Positions 22,110-33,870 of a stretch of DNA of 64,000 nucleotides are shown piece after piece; the first letter of the stretch is position 1, and each line of letters begins with the position of its first letter. The translations under genes and the position numbers were made by a program. Source of the stretch: Turbatrix aceti (lineage: Eukaryota > Nematoda > Chromadorea > Rhabditida > Panagrolaimidae); assembly GCA_963969345.1 (NCBI GenBank), contig OZ017769.1, forward strand, positions 5,831,725 to 5,895,724, in the 5' to 3' direction. The notes beneath the pieces were generated by a model, which worked only from the letters and a program-made list of their open reading frames with translations, did no database searches and was not told where the DNA came from.

Positions 22110-25100
22110 ATGTACAACAGCTACAACAACTGGGGCTACGGAGGTTCTGCTTCGTCGTATCCCGGCGTAGGAAATACGACAAGCAACTACGGGTTAGTTT
22201 TTGTTTGTTTGTTTATTTCGTGCTTTTTTTAAAACTCGTTGCTCTGCAGGCATCCTCCTTATGCAGCTCCGCGCAGCTATACACAGACTCCGTCTACAGT
22301 CGGGGCTAGTTATGGTGAGTTTTTGAGGATTTATATGGCTTAGGGACGTTGTTTTACGTTTTACAGCCTACGCGACGGGTTTCAACTCGAATCAAACAGA
22401 GACCACTTACGGAGCTCGAGGCACGACTTATCCGGGAGCTTCCATGCCGACGTATCAGCCGCCTACGTACGAATCCTATCCGCAGCTATTTCCGGGCTAT
22501 GGAGCGGCTGGCAAGAAAACGCGTGGTTCGGAATTTGCAGGTAAGCGTTTAGACGTTAATTTTCGGTATAACACGTTTCGCGCTTGTTTTCAGGACCTCA
22601 AGGTAGAGGGACTTTTCCCCAAAAGCGACCCGGCGTTATCCACGTCCGACGGCAAGGTCCGCCGAAGAATGTCGAAACCATCGTCTGTGATGTGTGCAAG
22701 ATCTCGTGCGGCGGCCAGGTGAGCTACCAGGATCACCTCAAGGGCAAGCTGCATAAAAAGCGCGAGAGCCTAGCAAAGGGCACGACACACGTTTCGCTGC
22801 CGAAGACCAAGCCTTCTTTTCACTGCCAGATTTGCGATATCGTGTGCACCGGCAAAGACACGTATGATTCGCATATCAAGGGCAGCAAGCATCAGCGGAC
22901 GTTCGCGCTTCTGCAGAAGGTTGGTTTTTTGTTAAAACCAGGGGGCGAAGCGGGAGAACCTCCTTTTTTACGGGAGAAACAAAATTTTCAAAAAAACCAT
23001 AGTAGGAGACATAAAAGGAAAAATTGTGAGAAAAAAAACGTTTTTATAAATCGCGGCGAACACGTATGCGTTAGTAACAGAACAAAAACTCGTGGGAGAT
23101 TTTGGGAGAATCTCCGGAGATTTTCTCATGGGTGAAAATTTCCCGGGAGATGTCGCGTCGCCACCCTGCATAAAACCGGCATAAAAATCAGGTCGCGGCC
23201 GGTCGCCTACTTTTTCTAAAAATTTTTGGGGTCATGTTTTCAAATTTTTACCGTATTTTAAAAAATACAAAATATAATGTATTAATTATGCACTTTTACT
23301 AAAAGGTAAAAAAACTTGGATTTTACACAAAAATAACTGAAAATCATATTTTTAATAGAGAAAAAGTAACTTTCAATTTTTTTTTCGGTTTTTCCGACAA
23401 CTTTTTATATTTATGACGTCTTTCAGACCGGAAAGCCAATCCCTTCAACCACGCCTACCGTCATCGCTCCCGAAGGTCCAGTCGGCGATCAGAGCGCTTC
23501 CGTCGCAGCTGTTTTGGGCGTTACACAGACCGGAGGGGTCGTGGTGAGCGGTGCAACGTCGGCCCACCAAAGCGCCGTATCCAAAGCCATCGAAGCCGAA
23601 GCAGCAGTCCAGCCCATCGGTGAGGAGTACGTCGAGCCCGTCACCGACCCCAGCGGAAATGTCTACACGTACAACTGTCGTCTCTGCGATTGCCAGTTTA
23701 CGGATAAGAACGCGATCGCCATCCACACAAAGGGTCGTCGACATCGCCTGGCGTACAAGACCAAGGTGGATCCCTCGTTCAAGGTCGAGCTCAAGAACAG
23801 CGTCGCAAAGCAGGCGGCCAAGCGTGTGGCCATCCGCCAGCAACAACAGCAGCCCCACTACCACCAGCAGGGCTACTACGCCGCTGCCCTCGGTGGATTC
23901 GCGGCGTCGGCGGCTCCTTCCTACCCGGCTGCCCCGCGGCCCATCGGTGTGGCTACCTATCAGTGGAGAACCCATGACAATGCCGCGTTTTCCGCTGAAC
24001 ACGAGTCTGTCGAGGATCGGCACATCATGGAGAAGTACAACTCGATCAAGCTCCTCCCCACCACCTATGCCGACATCGGAGAGGCTTACGATGTCGTCGA
24101 GAAGACCCTCATCAAGGTTAACGATGTTCTGACCCCGTGAGTTTTTTGTCCTTTTCAAAATTTGGGTTTTTTGGAGAAAAATCTATTCCGACTCCCAGAA
24201 TGGACTCTTTTTGACTAAAAAATTTGGTACCGATTCAAAAAATATTTTTTTATGTTTAAAAAACACCAAAACGCAGGAAATTTCTAGAATTATTGAATTT
24301 TGAACAAGAAATACTAAAAAACGATAAAATCCGTGATTTTTCATTTTCTTAAAATTGTTTAGTGCCCACTTTGACGGCATTATCGATGTTACCGAAGACC
24401 CAGGCGTCGTTCTCCCCGATCAACGCATTTTCCGTCTTTTCTCGAAAGTTGGTCTGTTCTTCTTCAACATCCTGATCAAGGGCGACCACGTCGTCGACCT
24501 GGTCGTGGCGTGCACCAAGATCCCCACCGAGGCCTTCCTGACCAATAATGTCAACTTGTTCAAACACTTTTCTGACGTGAGTTTCCACATTTCAATATGT
24601 GCATCAGAAAATGTTTATACTGATGATTTTTTAGCCCGAACTCAAAGACAAAATCACGGTGACCGAAGACATTCCAAACAGTCTATTCTCCGTTCAACTC
24701 GCAGATTCTCCGATCATCGTGAACGTGTACCTGACGTCTCCGGCTGTACGTGAGTACGAGCAGCAGGCTTCGACGACGGCGCTTCCGGCCGGCGCGCTGC
24801 CCATCAAGGCGGGTCTCCACGCGCTGGCTCTCATGCGACGAAACAAGTGGTATGAATCGAAGGCAAAGCCGCTGAAGGTTTGGCCTATCGTGATCTCCGT
24901 GCTCCGGGATATCCAGGTGTTTGTATCGACCTGGCGACCCCTGACTTCTTGGGTTCGTATTTTATCTCGTATTTGCTTTTACCCTCTTACCCTGTTTTAG
25001 ATGCTCTCCCTGCTATCGCAGCAGGTCATCGACTCTTTCGGCTACGCAATGACCCCCGGCGATGCCCTTCGACGCATTTTCGAAGCTGTTTCTGCCGGCA

Positions 25101-25587
25101 TTCTGATTTCGAGTGAGTTTTTTGGGGGGGGGGGGATTGGAATATTTCAGAAATTTGGATTTTGTTTTACTTTCAGACCGTCCTCTTCTTCTGGACCCCT
25201 GTGAAAAGGACAAATGCGACGTCTTCGAGGCTCTGACGATCCAGCAGCGCGAAGATATTACGTCCAGCATGCAGCACGCCCTGCGCCTCGTCGTCTTTGA
25301 CCAGATCGACAAAGTACTCGTCATGAAACGGCTCGACGAACCTGCCGTTGAGGAGGCTCAAGTCGAGGACGACTCCCGTAAGCGGTCCTACGATGAGGAT
25401 GAAATTGCAGGTGAGTTCGGGCGCCTGCAAAAAAGGCTAAAATTAAGAGAAAAGCATGCGACTGGCTTGCAAGATTTTTGGTTGGCTTAATCCACCTTCT
25501 GCTTAACCCAACTAAAAATGTTGCATTTATTTAGGCGATGTAAAGAGGCAGAAACCATCCGAGCAGGAAGCCCAGGCGACGGCATGA
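22110..25587 (+). CDS. ZFR: zinc finger RNA-binding protein ZFR (C2H2-type fingers plus DZF domain)
   Basis: Ten exons: 22110-22192, 22250-22314, 22367-22540, 22594-22919, 23427-24136, 24363-24576, 24635-24952, 25001-25112, 25177-25410 and 25535-25587; about 762 aa. The N terminus is Tyr/Gly/Ser-rich. Three widely spaced U1/JAZ-type zinc fingers follow: CDVCKISCGGQVSYQDHLKGKLH, split in the exon at about 22690, then CQICDIVCTGKDTYDSHIKGSKH, then CRLCDCQFTDKNAIAIHTKGRRH. The C-terminal half is a DZF domain (nucleotidyltransferase fold without activity, as in ILF2/ILF3), with LALMRRNKWYE and the SVLRDI segment. By family it binds dsRNA through the fingers, pairs with other DZF proteins and regulates alternative splicing. 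The 507-nt fourth intron is far longer than the others. A TTTATTTCCAG acceptor-like site lies about 36 bases before the ATG. Confidence 0.93.
22920..23426 (+). other. unusually long ZFR intron with GGGAGA repeats
   Basis: A 507-nt intron in a gene whose other introns are mostly 48-226 nt. It contains repeated GGGAGA and an inverted pair (TGGGAGAATCTCC next to GGAGATTTTCTCA at about 23100-23130). It may hold an inserted repeat; no coding content is seen. Confidence 0.5.
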
Positions 25588-25844
25588 GGCCTACTCACGC
25601 ACGCCTGATGCCGCTCTGGGCTCTCCTCGTTTTTCCGTTCTACTTCACCGCCCGAATTACACGAGCGCTGTCCCTCTGCGAACTCTCGTTGATTTACCGT
25701 ACTTCCCACACTCTCGCGCGCACCGATTTGATTGGCTTCAAATCGATACGCTATTTTTTTGTGATCTTTTTTTTTCTCTTTAAAATAAGCTGGATGAGTT
25801 TTTTTGGCTTCTGAAAGCTTGGTTCAGTCCTGCACTTCTTTTTG

Positions 25845-25850
25845 AATAAA
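25845..25850 (+). promoter_or_regulatory. candidate polyadenylation signal of ZFR
   Basis: AATAAA 258 bases after the ZFR stop on the same strand. This is the first consensus hexamer seen downstream. Confidence 0.35.
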
Positions 25851-25989
25851 CACGTGCCGGGAAGACAAGTTCCATGCTTTCAAAAGCTTGATTTGATTCG
25901 TTCGTGCTCTGAAGACGACACCGTTGATTCCGAGCACCACGGATTTGGGATTGACGGCACCGGCACCAAAGTCGGCGACCATCCTGAGC

Positions 25990-26145
25990 AGAGTTGTCGA
26001 GTCCAATATTTGAGCCGCTCGACTCGACTCGAAGATACGCGAGTCGAGTTTTGAGCTGCTCAACTGGACTGAAGGCTCCGGTAGTCGAGTTTCGAGCGAG
26101 CAGCTCGACTTGACTCGCTCGAAAACTCGAAATTCGACAACTCTG
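25990..26145. mobile_element. short TIR element related to the hAT-like one at 49.6 kb
   Basis: A 156-bp segment starts CAGAGTTGTCGA and ends with the inverted copy TTCGACAACTCTG. The interior is made of repeated CTCGA/TCGAG units (GACTCGACTCGA, GAGTCGAG, GCTCGACTTGACTCG) that can fold into a hairpin. The ends share CAGAGTTGTY with the 539-bp element at 49566, suggesting the same family. The flanking 8-mers (ATCCTGAG and AGCTCGAT) do not match, so the duplication has decayed or the ends differ. Confidence 0.6.
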
Positions 26146-26777
26146 AGCTCGATGATGAACGGGCTCGATGATGAACGGGCAACTTTGGTGCGTGGTGATT
26201 CATCCTCGTCAGCGTTGCTTTTGACCCCTCGAAAAACGTCGAGGTGGGGCGAACGGCGGCGATGATCTGCAAAGTGGGTAAATACGTAACTTACAGGCTT
26301 TTAGACTTGTTCTGAAAAAAAAGTTGCCGGAAATCAAACAAGAATGTTATTTCGTTTGGCCTTATTTTTTTGATCAGTCGTGATGTGGTATATTACGAGT
26401 TACGAGTTCACACAATGATTTTTACAGTTATCATGCATCTCAACGGTTCATATTTGAAAAGTGGTAATAAATTTCGGGTTCGAAGTGGTAAAGTATTATA
26501 TTTAGAATAGCCGGACAAAAAAGTCGGCCGAGACGAGCACTCATGCGTGGCGAATTGTGCTTTGTGAGCGGCGGACGAGGATGAATCTCCCCTCTTTGTC
26601 AATAAATGCCAGCGGAGCCCTACTGAGGGCCATAGACGAAAAACAAGGGTTTATCGAGAGTGCGCCGCCCGCCGTCGCTTTTCGGGTGCAGGCCCGCGAG
26701 GCGCGTGGCAAATCGATGCCCCAGGCCCTCTGAAAATTTTTCTTGTGGACGTTTCCCGCTTCCCGTCGTCTTCTGCG

Positions 26778-29203
26778 ATGGCCTGTTCTTGTGTTCGTGG
26801 TCGCGGTCGCGGTCGTGGTGTTCTCCGGGTCGTACTGGCGCTCACCTGTCTTCTGGTATGCGGCGTCGACGGGAGCAACAAGACGACTGCGACGAAGGCG
26901 ACTCCTCGGACGTCGATGGTGATGGGAAATAAGGGCTTTGAGGCGCAGCTCTACGAAGATCTCCTCTACGATTATAACAAGATCTCCCGGCCCGTCAAGA
27001 ACAGCACCGACGTCCTCGTCGTTCACGTTGGGGCGTCGCTCATCCGAATTATCGACGTTGTAGGTGTTTTTTTTTGTTGTTTTTGGAATTTCGTGCGTTT
27101 TGTTGAAAGACATAAATCTTTCTTCGCAGGACGAGAAAAACCAGGTGCTCACGACGAACCTCTGGCTCGAAATGCAGTGGAACGACGCTAAACTCACCTG
27201 GAACCCGGCCAAGTACGGTGGCATCACATCACTCCACATCCCGAGTGACCTCATCTGGGTGCCCGACTTTGTACTGTACAACAACGCCGCAGGTGACCCG
27301 GACATCACCATTTTCACGGACGCGCTCGTCACCTACGACGGACGCGTTCATTGGCAGCCTCCCGCTATCTACAAGTCTTTCTGCCCGGTGAGTACCTGAC
27401 CCGGGGATGAGTACTTACCTGAACAAGGCGTACTTCAGATCGACGTCACCTGGTTCCCGTACGACCAGCAGAACTGCAATATGAAGTTCGGCGCCTGGTC
27501 GTACACCGGCTTCTACGTGGATATGAAACAGCTCGCGGACGATATCGTCATGACGAAGGACGCGGATGGCAGCGATGTGGAGTTTCTCGAGCAGGGCATG
27601 GATCTGTCTTTTTTCTACCGCTCGGCTGAGTGGGATCTGCTTTCGCTCACTTCGGCGCGGCATTCTGTTCTGGTTGGTCGCCTTTTTGTTAGGGATGGGC
27701 GAACAGCAGTTTTTTTGTTCGCGAACAAACATTAATAATTATAAAATTTTGTTTTGGAAGAATCGAACGAATGCAAACATTTTTGACCGTGTTTTGCGAA
27801 CGAACGAACATCGAACAGATTTCTTTATCAATTGTACGAAATTTTGTACCTTTGAGTAAAAAAAACAAAAAAATTGGGTAATTCACGTTTTTTTTGTGAT
27901 ACACGCGTCTTTTTTTTCAGTACGCGTCCTGCTGCGGGCCAGAATCCTACGTGGACATCACGTACTACTTTGTTCTGCGGCGGAAGACGCTCTTCTACAC
28001 GTGCAACCTCATCCTGCCCTGCTTCCTCATCTCCATGCTCACCACCGTCGTTTTCTACCTTTCAGACCACAAAATCACGTTTTCCATTTCCATCCTGGTT
28101 ACTTTGACTGTGTTTTTCCTCGTGCTCATCGACATCATTCCGCCGACGTCCCTGGTCGTGCCCATGTTCGGGCGCTACCTGATCACGACCCTTGTCCTCG
28201 TCACGGTCTCCACAGTCGTGAGCGTCATCACCGTCAACTTTCGCTTCCGCTCCGGCAGCGCGCATCACATGTCTCCGTGGCTCAAGACCGTTTTTCTAAA
28301 TTATCTGCCGCGGCTGTTGTTTATGAATCGCCCCGAAAAGGACCCTCCCCCGGCCTCCGAGCGCCAGCAGTCCCTCGTCGACGCGCACGCGCTCATCGCA
28401 ATGCCGAGTCTGGCCTATCCGATGCCCTCCACCGAGGTCAAGAACAGGAATCGACGCCCCCGCCCGCCGCCCAGGTATGCAGGTGAAAAACTGAAGCACG
28501 GAAATAACGTTCCCCTCGACGAGTTGCCGGTGCCGCAGAAGGTCGACATCCCGCCACCGATGTACACGAGTTTCGACGAGCGCATGCTCTCTCAGCGCCG
28601 ACCGGGACAGCCACCGGCTAACGGCAGCATGCTCTCGACGACACTCCCGGCCCCGAGCAGAAAGCCCACCACCCAGATGGACCCTAAGATGCTCAAGCAG
28701 AAGGTGAACGACGTCGTCTTTCTTAATTTGCTTCGACAGGTGAAGTTCATCGCCGAGCATTTTCGGCGCAACCAGGAGGAGGCTGATGTTAGTTTTTTTT
28801 TGTTTTGTTGTCAGTTTTGTTGAGTACCCAAAAATTTCGGGTAACCTGACCCAAAAATCCGATTTTTAAAAATTTGTACTTTGGTTCTGTTTTTTAACGA
28901 AAAATCGTCATTTTGGTAAAAATTGTGTTTCTTTCGTGTTTTTCATGTCCGGTTCCGTATCGGTTACTCGACAAAACTGTTTTTCGCCTTCGTTGAACAT
29001 ACCTGAACCCCTCTTTGCAGGCCGTGAGTGACTGGGTGTTCGTAGCGATGGTCCTGGACCGCCTCTTCCTGTACATCTTCGCGGTTCTCAACCTGGGCGC
29101 TGTCATGATCATCCTGCAGGCGCCGTCGCTCTACGACGAACGGCAGCCGCTCAACATCACGATTCCCACCAAGCCCCTCGGCATGGCCAATCTCCGATTC
29201 TGA
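26778..29203 (+). CDS. nicotinic acetylcholine receptor-type cys-loop channel, alpha-like subunit
   Basis: Five exons: 26778-27059, 27130-27387, 27439-27672, 27921-28787 and 29021-29203; 607 aa. A hydrophobic signal peptide (about residues 14-28, [15 protein letters not shown]) precedes the ligand-binding domain. The Cys-loop cysteines are 179 and 193 ([13 protein letters not shown] lies between). Loop B is [10 protein letters not shown]. Loop C carries vicinal Cys262-263 (YASCCGP), which defines alpha-type subunits. M1 (about 280-303), M2 (309-329) and M3 (340-362) lie in exon 4, followed by a long cytoplasmic loop rich in Pro and Arg, and M4 in the last exon. Family role: acetylcholine-gated cation channel subunit in muscle or neurons, assembling as a pentamer. 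The M1-M2 linker is shortened, and the usual GEK before M2 reads DHK. The subfamily is uncertain. Confidence 0.93.
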
Positions 29204-29288
29204 TCTGATGGGGGCTTTGTTTTACGGTTAGTGCGGGCAAAAATGCCCAACAAAGGATAAACAATGAGTCAAACAAACCGAGGCCGCC

Positions 29289-30297
29289 TCAGGACTCGTC
29301 TCGGCGGACGCCGAAGTTGATCCTCATCTGTTCGAGGAAGATGAACGTGAGCACTGTGTGCGGCAGGATTCGCATCCACGCGGCGAGGAAACCCTTGGCG
29401 AAACCGCGCGGACCGAGCTTTGCCGTGTACCAGAAAACGTCGGCGATGCCTTTGAACTGGCCCGGCTTCGCGTACATCAACCGGGTCTTGAGCACGTCCA
29501 GCGGCTGGCAGAAGAAGGCGGATATCGTCGCTGCCATGACGCCGGCCAGCAGGTGCGTTTTCAAGTTGTCGCTGCCGATGTGGTGCGCAAAAAGGGTCTC
29601 CTTGATCTGATCGTAAAACGCGAGCTGAAAAAAACCTCATCTGCGAAATTATTTATCCGCGTCGAATAAAAACAAACATCGCCGGCCGCCACAAAAACAG
29701 CGCGCGTTGAAGCCATCGAAGACCCTCGAAAAATGCGTGCCAGGCCTTCTTCCCTCGCGATTCGTATCAGTCCATCAATGGCATGTTTGTAGTTGCGGCG
29801 CTTTTTTAGGGGCAGTTTTACGTCGTTTTGCATGCGCACGTTGACCAGATCACCCGGCGTCCCGACAAATCCACCAACGCAACCGGAAAAACTTGCAATG
29901 GCGACTCGCTCGTACAACGGCATATCATAGCCCTCGGGCAACGAAGACTTGTAGTGCTCATAAATGCCGAAGCGGACCGTGCTGTACGTGAGCTGGCGTA
30001 GGATGGACGCGCTCAGACCGTTGTAGAAGCCGAGCGGACCGTCGGTATGCAGAACGCGCCGCGCCATCTGGGAGAGCGTCTTCTTGCCCGTCTGCTGCGT
30101 CTGCATCAGCACCTTCAGCAGGTCGATGGGGTGCGTCAGACAGCATGCGCTCGCTCCTGCCAGACCACCGTAGTACCAACGAGGCACGAGATTGCACTGA
30201 AAAGGTTAAAAGGGGGATGAGTGGCGGCCAGGTGAGCCAGGTGAGTCCTCACCTTGTCAGTCGTCGAGATCGGCGGGGCCGTCGATTCGCTGGCCAT
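29289..30297 (-). CDS. SLC25A10: mitochondrial dicarboxylate carrier (SLC25A10)
   Basis: Three exons: 30253-30297, 29678-30196 and 29289-29624; 299 aa, the usual length of this carrier. The three-fold repeat is visible through its signature motifs: PIDLLKVLMQ (repeat 1), PGDLVNVRMQ (repeat 2) and PLDVLKTRLM (repeat 3). CYS-rich GASACCLTHP and GCVGGFVGTPGD also fit the dicarboxylate carrier subfamily. Each repeat supplies two membrane helices, for six in total, in the mitochondrial inner membrane. Family role: exchange of malate or succinate for phosphate, sulfate or thiosulfate. Intron donors are GTGAGG and GTTTGT, with TTTTCAG acceptors. It converges with the receptor gene: only 85 bp separate the two stop codons. 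A short AAATCAG lies 4 bases before the ATG. Confidence 0.94.
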
Positions 30298-31070
30298 TGC
30301 GCTGATTTGGCACGATCAGTCATGACTGTCTCGAGCAGAAAGCAGTCATCGGGTGCTCGGGAGCGGCAGCGGGGGGTCGAATTAGCATTATTTGTGCGGC
30401 AAAGTTTGATTCTTGTCTGTCTGATTTTTTCTGTACATCTTCGTGCTTATCGACTTCGCTGGCAAGAACCTGTGGATTTCGCGCAGTCCACAGGTGCTTC
30501 AGGTGTTTCCTGGATAACTCAGGATCGAGCTTCTCAAGTTTGATTTTGCTTACTTACTCAAAACCAGAATGCGCATAGTATGTATTTCGCAGAAAAAAAT
30601 GAAATGTACACCGCAATCTGATCACTACCCTTTCAGGGAATTTTTTTGCAACACAGGTTGTTTGCTCTGTTCTCGTTTCGTCCCGGCAGATGGCTCTCAT
30701 TACAGACCAACTTTTGTATCCATCCGCAGCAAAGAACAAAGACTTGGCGGGCTTTCATTGTTGTTACGGAGCATTTTGCAAAGTTCCTCGCACCGTCACT
30801 TATCACGGCTCATAGACGAACACACCCACGAAATTGAATGGTTTACGACTGTGAGAAAGATGAGCAACAGCTGAACAATAAAAAATATTATATTTCACGT
30901 ATTAGCAACTTTAACATTTTTTTATTACATCAGGGCGCTCGTGTACACCACCGAGCCAGGGTGGGGGAATATTTCAGAAATGAACTGACTCAAAATACAG
31001 TAAAATGATTGATACGCGTCCGTTCAAAGCAGAACCAGGATTGCAGATGCGTGCGCGAGTTCGGAAAAAG
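30298..31070. other. intergenic
   Basis: About 770 bp between SLC25A10 and the acidic repeat protein. It is moderately AT-rich with no exon seen. A minus-strand AATAAA (30921-30926) lies 145 bases past the stop of the acidic protein. Confidence 0.55.
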
Positions 31071-31601
31071 TTAGGCAGCAGCTTCGACTTCTGCACTGTT
31101 TTCGGTTACGGTCGATTTCAGGGGAATGGTGTGGAGCGCAGAAGGCTCACGGACCAGAGTGTGGAGTGTGTTTTCGTCGTTCTCCGGCTCGAGGATTAGC
31201 TCGGACACCTGCTCTGATACCTGCGCCGGCTCCGGTACCTGCTCAGATACCTGCACTGGCTCCGGTACCTGCACCGACACCGGCTCAGGTATCTGCACAT
31301 GCTCGAGCTCAGGTACCTGTTCAAGCACGTCAGATTCAATCGTTTCGATCGTCGTCGGGAATTCTTCCGGCAGAGGCGCAGGTGGAAGCGGCGCCGGGGC
31401 CTTGCTGTGAGATGGGGCGATGTTTTCTTTCGTCGGCTCCAGCGGTTTCGAAACGGCCGGAAGATTTATGGTCGTGCGGTAGTTAAGCTTAATGCCCTTC
31501 GCAGGGCCGTCGTAGGTGAGGGGGATCTCGGTAGACAGGTCGGAGACCTTCTGCGGCGAAGAGGCCCTCTGGAGGTCGTATTTCATCGATTGGTTGCCCA
31601 T
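31071..31601 (-). CDS. acidic Pro/Glu/Val repeat protein with possible N-myristoylation
   Basis: A single 176-aa reading frame with true ATG. The N terminus MGNQSMKYD fits the myristoylation pattern (Gly2, Ser5, basic residue after). Residues about 90-145 form an imperfect repeat of PEPVQVSEQV units (PEPVSVQVPEPVQVSEQV, then PEPAQVSEQVSEL), strongly acidic and without predicted fold. A CTTTCAG acceptor lies 5 bases before the ATG, which supports a real, probably trans-spliced, start. No family is recognised. The repeat in DNA is a (GGTACCTGC..TCC) 18-base-like periodicity, so expansion by slippage is likely. Function unknown; a membrane-tethered disordered protein is a reasonable reading. Confidence 0.5.
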   Translation of the reverse strand: MGNQSMKYDLQRASSPQKVSDLSTEIPLTYDGPAKGIKLNYRTTINLPAVSKPLEPTKENIAPSHSKAPAPLPPAPLPEEFPTTIETIESDVLEQVPELEHVQIPEPVSVQVPEPVQVSEQVPEPAQVSEQVSELILEPENDENTLHTLVREPSALHTIPLKSTVTENSAEVEAAA

Positions 31602-33870
31602 CGTAGCTGAAAGCACTTTTTTTCAGTTTTTCATAGAAATCCGAACACAGAGCTCATTCACTCGTCAATCACGTCAAACAGTCCTCCAAATACGGAAAAA
31701 AAGCAGGCAAGATGTAAAAGTAATGTTCGTAATTTTCGAGGTGACCGACAAAACCGAACACGGAAAGGAGGAAACAAGTGGCCGCGGTCGTTGCTGCCGG
31801 CGGCGGCGAGGCGACGAGGATAAGAAAACACGAAACACCGTCCGGCTGCTGCTGCTGCTGCTGCTGACTGAGCGCCTGAAGGAAGAAGGAGGCCCCTTCG
31901 CCTTTTATGCGCGCTCCGATCCGACAGTGCTGGCTGGAGCGCGAAAGACATGAGTGAAAACGAACGACAGCATAGCAAGGCAGGAAGGCAGGCAGCGCGG
32001 CGGTGGTGGTGGTAGTGGTGCTATGATAAGCAGCGATTAAACGGGCAAACAAAACCGTATTTTTGTTGTTTGTCAAATGCACAGAGCATATCGTCATCGA
32101 CCTCCTTGCGCCGCGCTGATTCACCGCTGGACCGTTTCTGGAGGAAGGAAGCCTGGGGCCCCGGGCCTGACGGCCGACGGCCGATATTGACGACAACGAA
32201 TTCCTTTTTCCGTCTTCCCGCTCGCCTGGCTTGCTTTTAAGCAGGCAGGCAGCTAAGCCGGCCACGCCCGCATAAATACCTTCTAAGGGAGTGATATATC
32301 ATCACAATCAGCGTCTATAGCGTCTACAGGCCAAACGTGCGAGGATGTACACGTTGGCGGTGTGATGATAGCGATGGGAAAGTCGCCTCGGGTGTCAGAG
32401 CGTCGGCCGAATCACACGGAAAACGACGCAATGCGAAAACATGCACCAGGCGATCCCTTACAAGCTCGGCCGCTCGCCTGTCTGCAAGAACGAACGGGGG
32501 AACAAGCACAAACAGCTAGCTATGTACTTCGTTCCTGTGATTGCCCGCGGCCGTCGGGAACGGGAACGAGAACGGGGGGGATAGAATGCAGGAAAAGGAC
32601 AACATCAGAGTGATAGGAAGGCGGTAAAATGCAAAACGAGTAGCCCTCGTCGCTCGGATGGCCTTTACTACCTCAAAAAATGAGCGCGAGATGAAAAAGA
32701 CACCTGGCCACGCAATGCATCGCTGCACTCTGACTCGTCTTGTTTGCAGCCGCGTTCTGCAGAACAAGCAAGATCCTGCTTGTTGGCCGCTGTCAAACAT
32801 CACTCGCTCGCGCACGCGGACATGCCTGCTGCCCGTAGAGCATTGTCATCATCATGAGACAAAAAAAGTAGTCAAGACAAACAGCACCCAAGGTAAACAG
32901 AAAAAAGCGGCGAGAAAGGCCTTTGCAATGCTAATTGTGCTCATCTCCCGGGGAAGGTAACGTCTACACAAAAAACCAGCCACCACCTACCACTCGGGCC
33001 CCGGGGCCAATGGCCGATGTACCTGGTACTTCTGTAGCTGCGTAATCATACCAGCACTCCTCTTCGACGTGGCGATCGAAAAGAGCAATTTTTGTTTCCG
33101 ATACAAGGGTGCCTGTTTCTGCAGAATTCTGGCTTCAGTTTTCCTGAGAATCCTTAAGGGACTAAAAGGGGTCGGGCGCGGGTTTAAATTTTTAGCCCAT
33201 TTTAGACCTTGCTCCTGATGTGAGTCACCTTCCTCATATTTTTTAAATGCGCTGAAAAATCACAAGGCATAACATGTTATTCGTCATTTTTGAGGTGACG
33301 CTCTAAATCTTGAGACTCTGTAAGGGGAAAATCATTAAACGAACATTAATAACTTTTTTTTACTGACGAATGATATTTGGCGTTACAAATGGAGCCAAGG
33401 CAGAATTCCAGGTTTCAAAATCGACGAAACACGACTTCAGCGTTTCTCGAGAATCTTCGCGTCGTTCGTCATCATCATCAAAGTTGTTGGTTGGTCTGTC
33501 GATGCGATGTTGTTGCTGCCCCCGCCTTTGTGCATGACGAGCGGTCGAGGCACTGAATAACGCTGTAGACTCCACAACACTTTCAAGATCCCCCACAACA
33601 CTTTCTTTGCAAAAAACACTCGTCGTACGCGACTTTTACAAAAAATGAATAATTTTTTTCCTTAAAAAATACATGAGGGACATCGGGAACCACTGCATAC
33701 GTAAACATCACAGCAACAAACTTTTTTTGAGTCGTTTTTCTCTTCCACGCGACCTGCCGTTACGATACCCCCCCCCCCTTAAATTTGCATCTCATCGAAG
33801 ACTCATCCAAGACAGATGGGTGAAAAAGTCAGCAACGGGGCGTGCAATCGTGGACAACGCCTGCAGTGCT
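31602..33870. other. gene-free stretch upstream of the kinase
   Basis: About 2.3 kb with a (CTG)7 tract at 31846-31866 and no domain-bearing ORF on either strand. It may contain promoters for the flanking divergent genes. Confidence 0.5.
31846..31866. repeat. (CTG)7 microsatellite
   Basis: Seven perfect CTG units on the plus strand, outside predicted exons. Confidence 0.9.

Larger units (their letters stand above)
25588..26777. other. intergenic between ZFR and the receptor gene
   Basis: Holds a candidate AATAAA (25845-25850), a small TIR element (25990-26145) and a tandem duplication of GCTCGATGATGAACGG just after it (26147-26180). No exon recognised. Confidence 0.6.

Noticed and set aside
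23445..24158. 237-codon minus-strand ORF
   Set aside because: Lies opposite the largest ZFR exon; its low-information Leu/Gly/Asp pattern comes from the complement of coding codons.
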